The notes beneath the pieces are model-generated. The model was not told the origin of the DNA and did no database searches. It worked only from the letters and a program-made list of their open reading frames with translations. This document shows positions 5,926 through 6,175 of a stretch of 6,175 nt of DNA, piece by piece. The DNA comes from Lachnoanaerobaculum sanguinis (GTDB lineage: Bacteria; Bacillota; Clostridia; Lachnospirales; Lachnospiraceae): contig NZ_BTHK01000032.1 of NCBI RefSeq assembly GCF_033242365.1, positions 1 through 6,175 of the forward strand. Direction: 5' to 3'. The first letter of the stretch is position 1, and each line of letters starts with the position of its first letter. The position numbers and the translations under genes were made by a program.

Positions 5926-5954
5926 AGTATAACAGCATAAAAAGAAGCTGTCAA
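5926..5954 (-). promoter_or_regulatory. Near-consensus sigma-A promoter of the ylxM-ffh operon
   Basis: TTGACA (5954-5949) and TATACT (5931-5926) are separated by exactly 17 bp. The -35 is perfect and the -10 differs from consensus at one base. The predicted start site (A at 5920 or G at 5919) is 2-3 nt before the ylxM ATG. The -35 box is embedded in the 3' arm of the terminator hairpin 5945-5974. This is the only strong promoter I see for the downstream genes up to the DUF4317 gene. Confidence 0.88.
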
Positions 5955-5974
5955 GTGTTTTTACTTGACAGCTT
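5939..5974 (-). terminator. Strong intrinsic terminator upstream of ylxM, overlapping its promoter
   Basis: A perfect 12-bp inverted repeat, AAGCTGTCAAGT (5974-5963 on the minus strand) with ACTTGACAGCTT (5956-5945), closes a 6-base loop and is followed by CTTTTT (5944-5939). It would stop minus-strand transcripts entering from the right edge, 19 nt after the stop codon of the toxin-like remnant. On the plus strand the hairpin is not followed by T residues. The second arm contains the -35 box of the ylxM promoter, so the repeat could also be an operator; the T-run makes a terminator the simpler reading. Confidence 0.85.
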
Positions 5975-5993
5975 GAAAATAAATACACATGCC

Positions 5994-6089
5994 TTAAAAC
6001 AAATAGATATCTTTTCTATGTCCGACATCAATAAAGATTAAAACCCGTCTTCCGTCGAAGTACTATGAAAGTTCCGACGTTTTAAATTT
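5994..6089 (-). pseudogene. Possible C-terminal remnant of a RelE/ParE-type toxin
   Basis: In one minus-strand frame the last 22 codons before a TAA (5994-5996) read YFDGRRVLIFIDVGHRKDIYLF. The VLIFIDVGHRKDIY part closely resembles the final beta-strand and the GHR-x-x-Y ending of RelE/ParE-superfamily toxins. Just upstream the frame is broken by a TAG (6063-6065), preceded by KTSELS and then another TAG, and the rest of the expected toxin (about 60 residues) cannot be read in any single frame up to the window edge. I infer a decayed toxin gene; the terminator 19 nt downstream fits this strand. The match is short and from memory, so it may be chance. The remaining bases, 6090-6175, are A/T-rich with no supportable gene. 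Confidence 0.45.
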
Positions 6090-6175
6090 CTAATAAGCTA
6101 TTTAGTTTTATGCAATTCTTTTAAATCCCTTATTTTAAAGGCTTTTCTTACATAAAAAATATTTCAAAAAATTTG

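Noticed and set aside
6053..6089. Plus-strand hairpin CGTCGAA / TTCCGACG followed by TTTTAAATTT, resembling a terminator.
   Set aside because: It has a bulge and a long loop, no plus-strand gene precedes it, and it coincides with the toxin-like remnant on the other strand.
1..6175. CRISPR array, insertion sequence, tRNA or rRNA gene, phage or defence module.
   Set aside because: No spaced direct repeats, transposase motifs, terminal repeats or RNA-gene signatures other than the FMN riboswitch were seen by eye.

Overview
This window reads as chromosomal DNA of a low-GC Firmicute, most likely class Clostridia and probably Lachnospiraceae. The evidence is the A+T-rich sequence, AGGAGG-type ribosome binding sites, the ylxM-ffh-rpsP-khpA-rimM-trmD gene order, a DUF4317 gene (a family I associate with Clostridia), and a RibU-type riboflavin transporter under an FMN riboswitch. 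The lineage is an inference from gene content and protein flavour, not from a search. All convincing genes lie on the minus strand, so the biological order runs from high to low coordinates.

Right edge (about 5918-6175): a short decayed piece that looks like the C-terminus of a RelE/ParE-type toxin, then a strong 12-bp intrinsic terminator. The 3' arm of that terminator contains the -35 box of a near-consensus sigma-A promoter (TTGACA, 17 bp, TATACT). The promoter drives ylxM, whose most likely start codon is only 2-3 nt from the predicted transcription start.

Middle (1201-5917): a compact operon for protein targeting and translation. ylxM and ffh serve the signal recognition particle. rpsP (ribosomal protein bS16), khpA (small KH-domain RNA-binding protein), rimM (30S maturation) and trmD (tRNA m1G37 methyltransferase) serve ribosome and tRNA function. 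The last gene, a DUF4317 protein of unknown function, overlaps trmD by 8 nt and occupies the place where many Firmicutes have rplS. A terminator-like hairpin lies between khpA and rimM and could reduce expression of the distal genes.

Left part (1-1200): a second unit made of a near-consensus promoter, a well-conserved FMN riboswitch, an intrinsic terminator, and a riboflavin ECF transporter S component (RibU-like). It ends in a simple terminator followed by a longer, probably bidirectional one. No terminator was seen between the DUF4317 gene and the riboflavin promoter, so transcripts from the translation operon may run into the riboswitch leader.

Most of the window is well-known housekeeping sequence. 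I see no phage, CRISPR array, insertion sequence or clearly novel system. The points worth a second look are regulatory architecture (terminator/promoter overlap, near-leaderless ylxM, extra pairings in the riboswitch leader, the khpA-rimM hairpin), the DUF4317 coupling, a Glu in place of the catalytic Asp of TrmD, and the toxin remnant.
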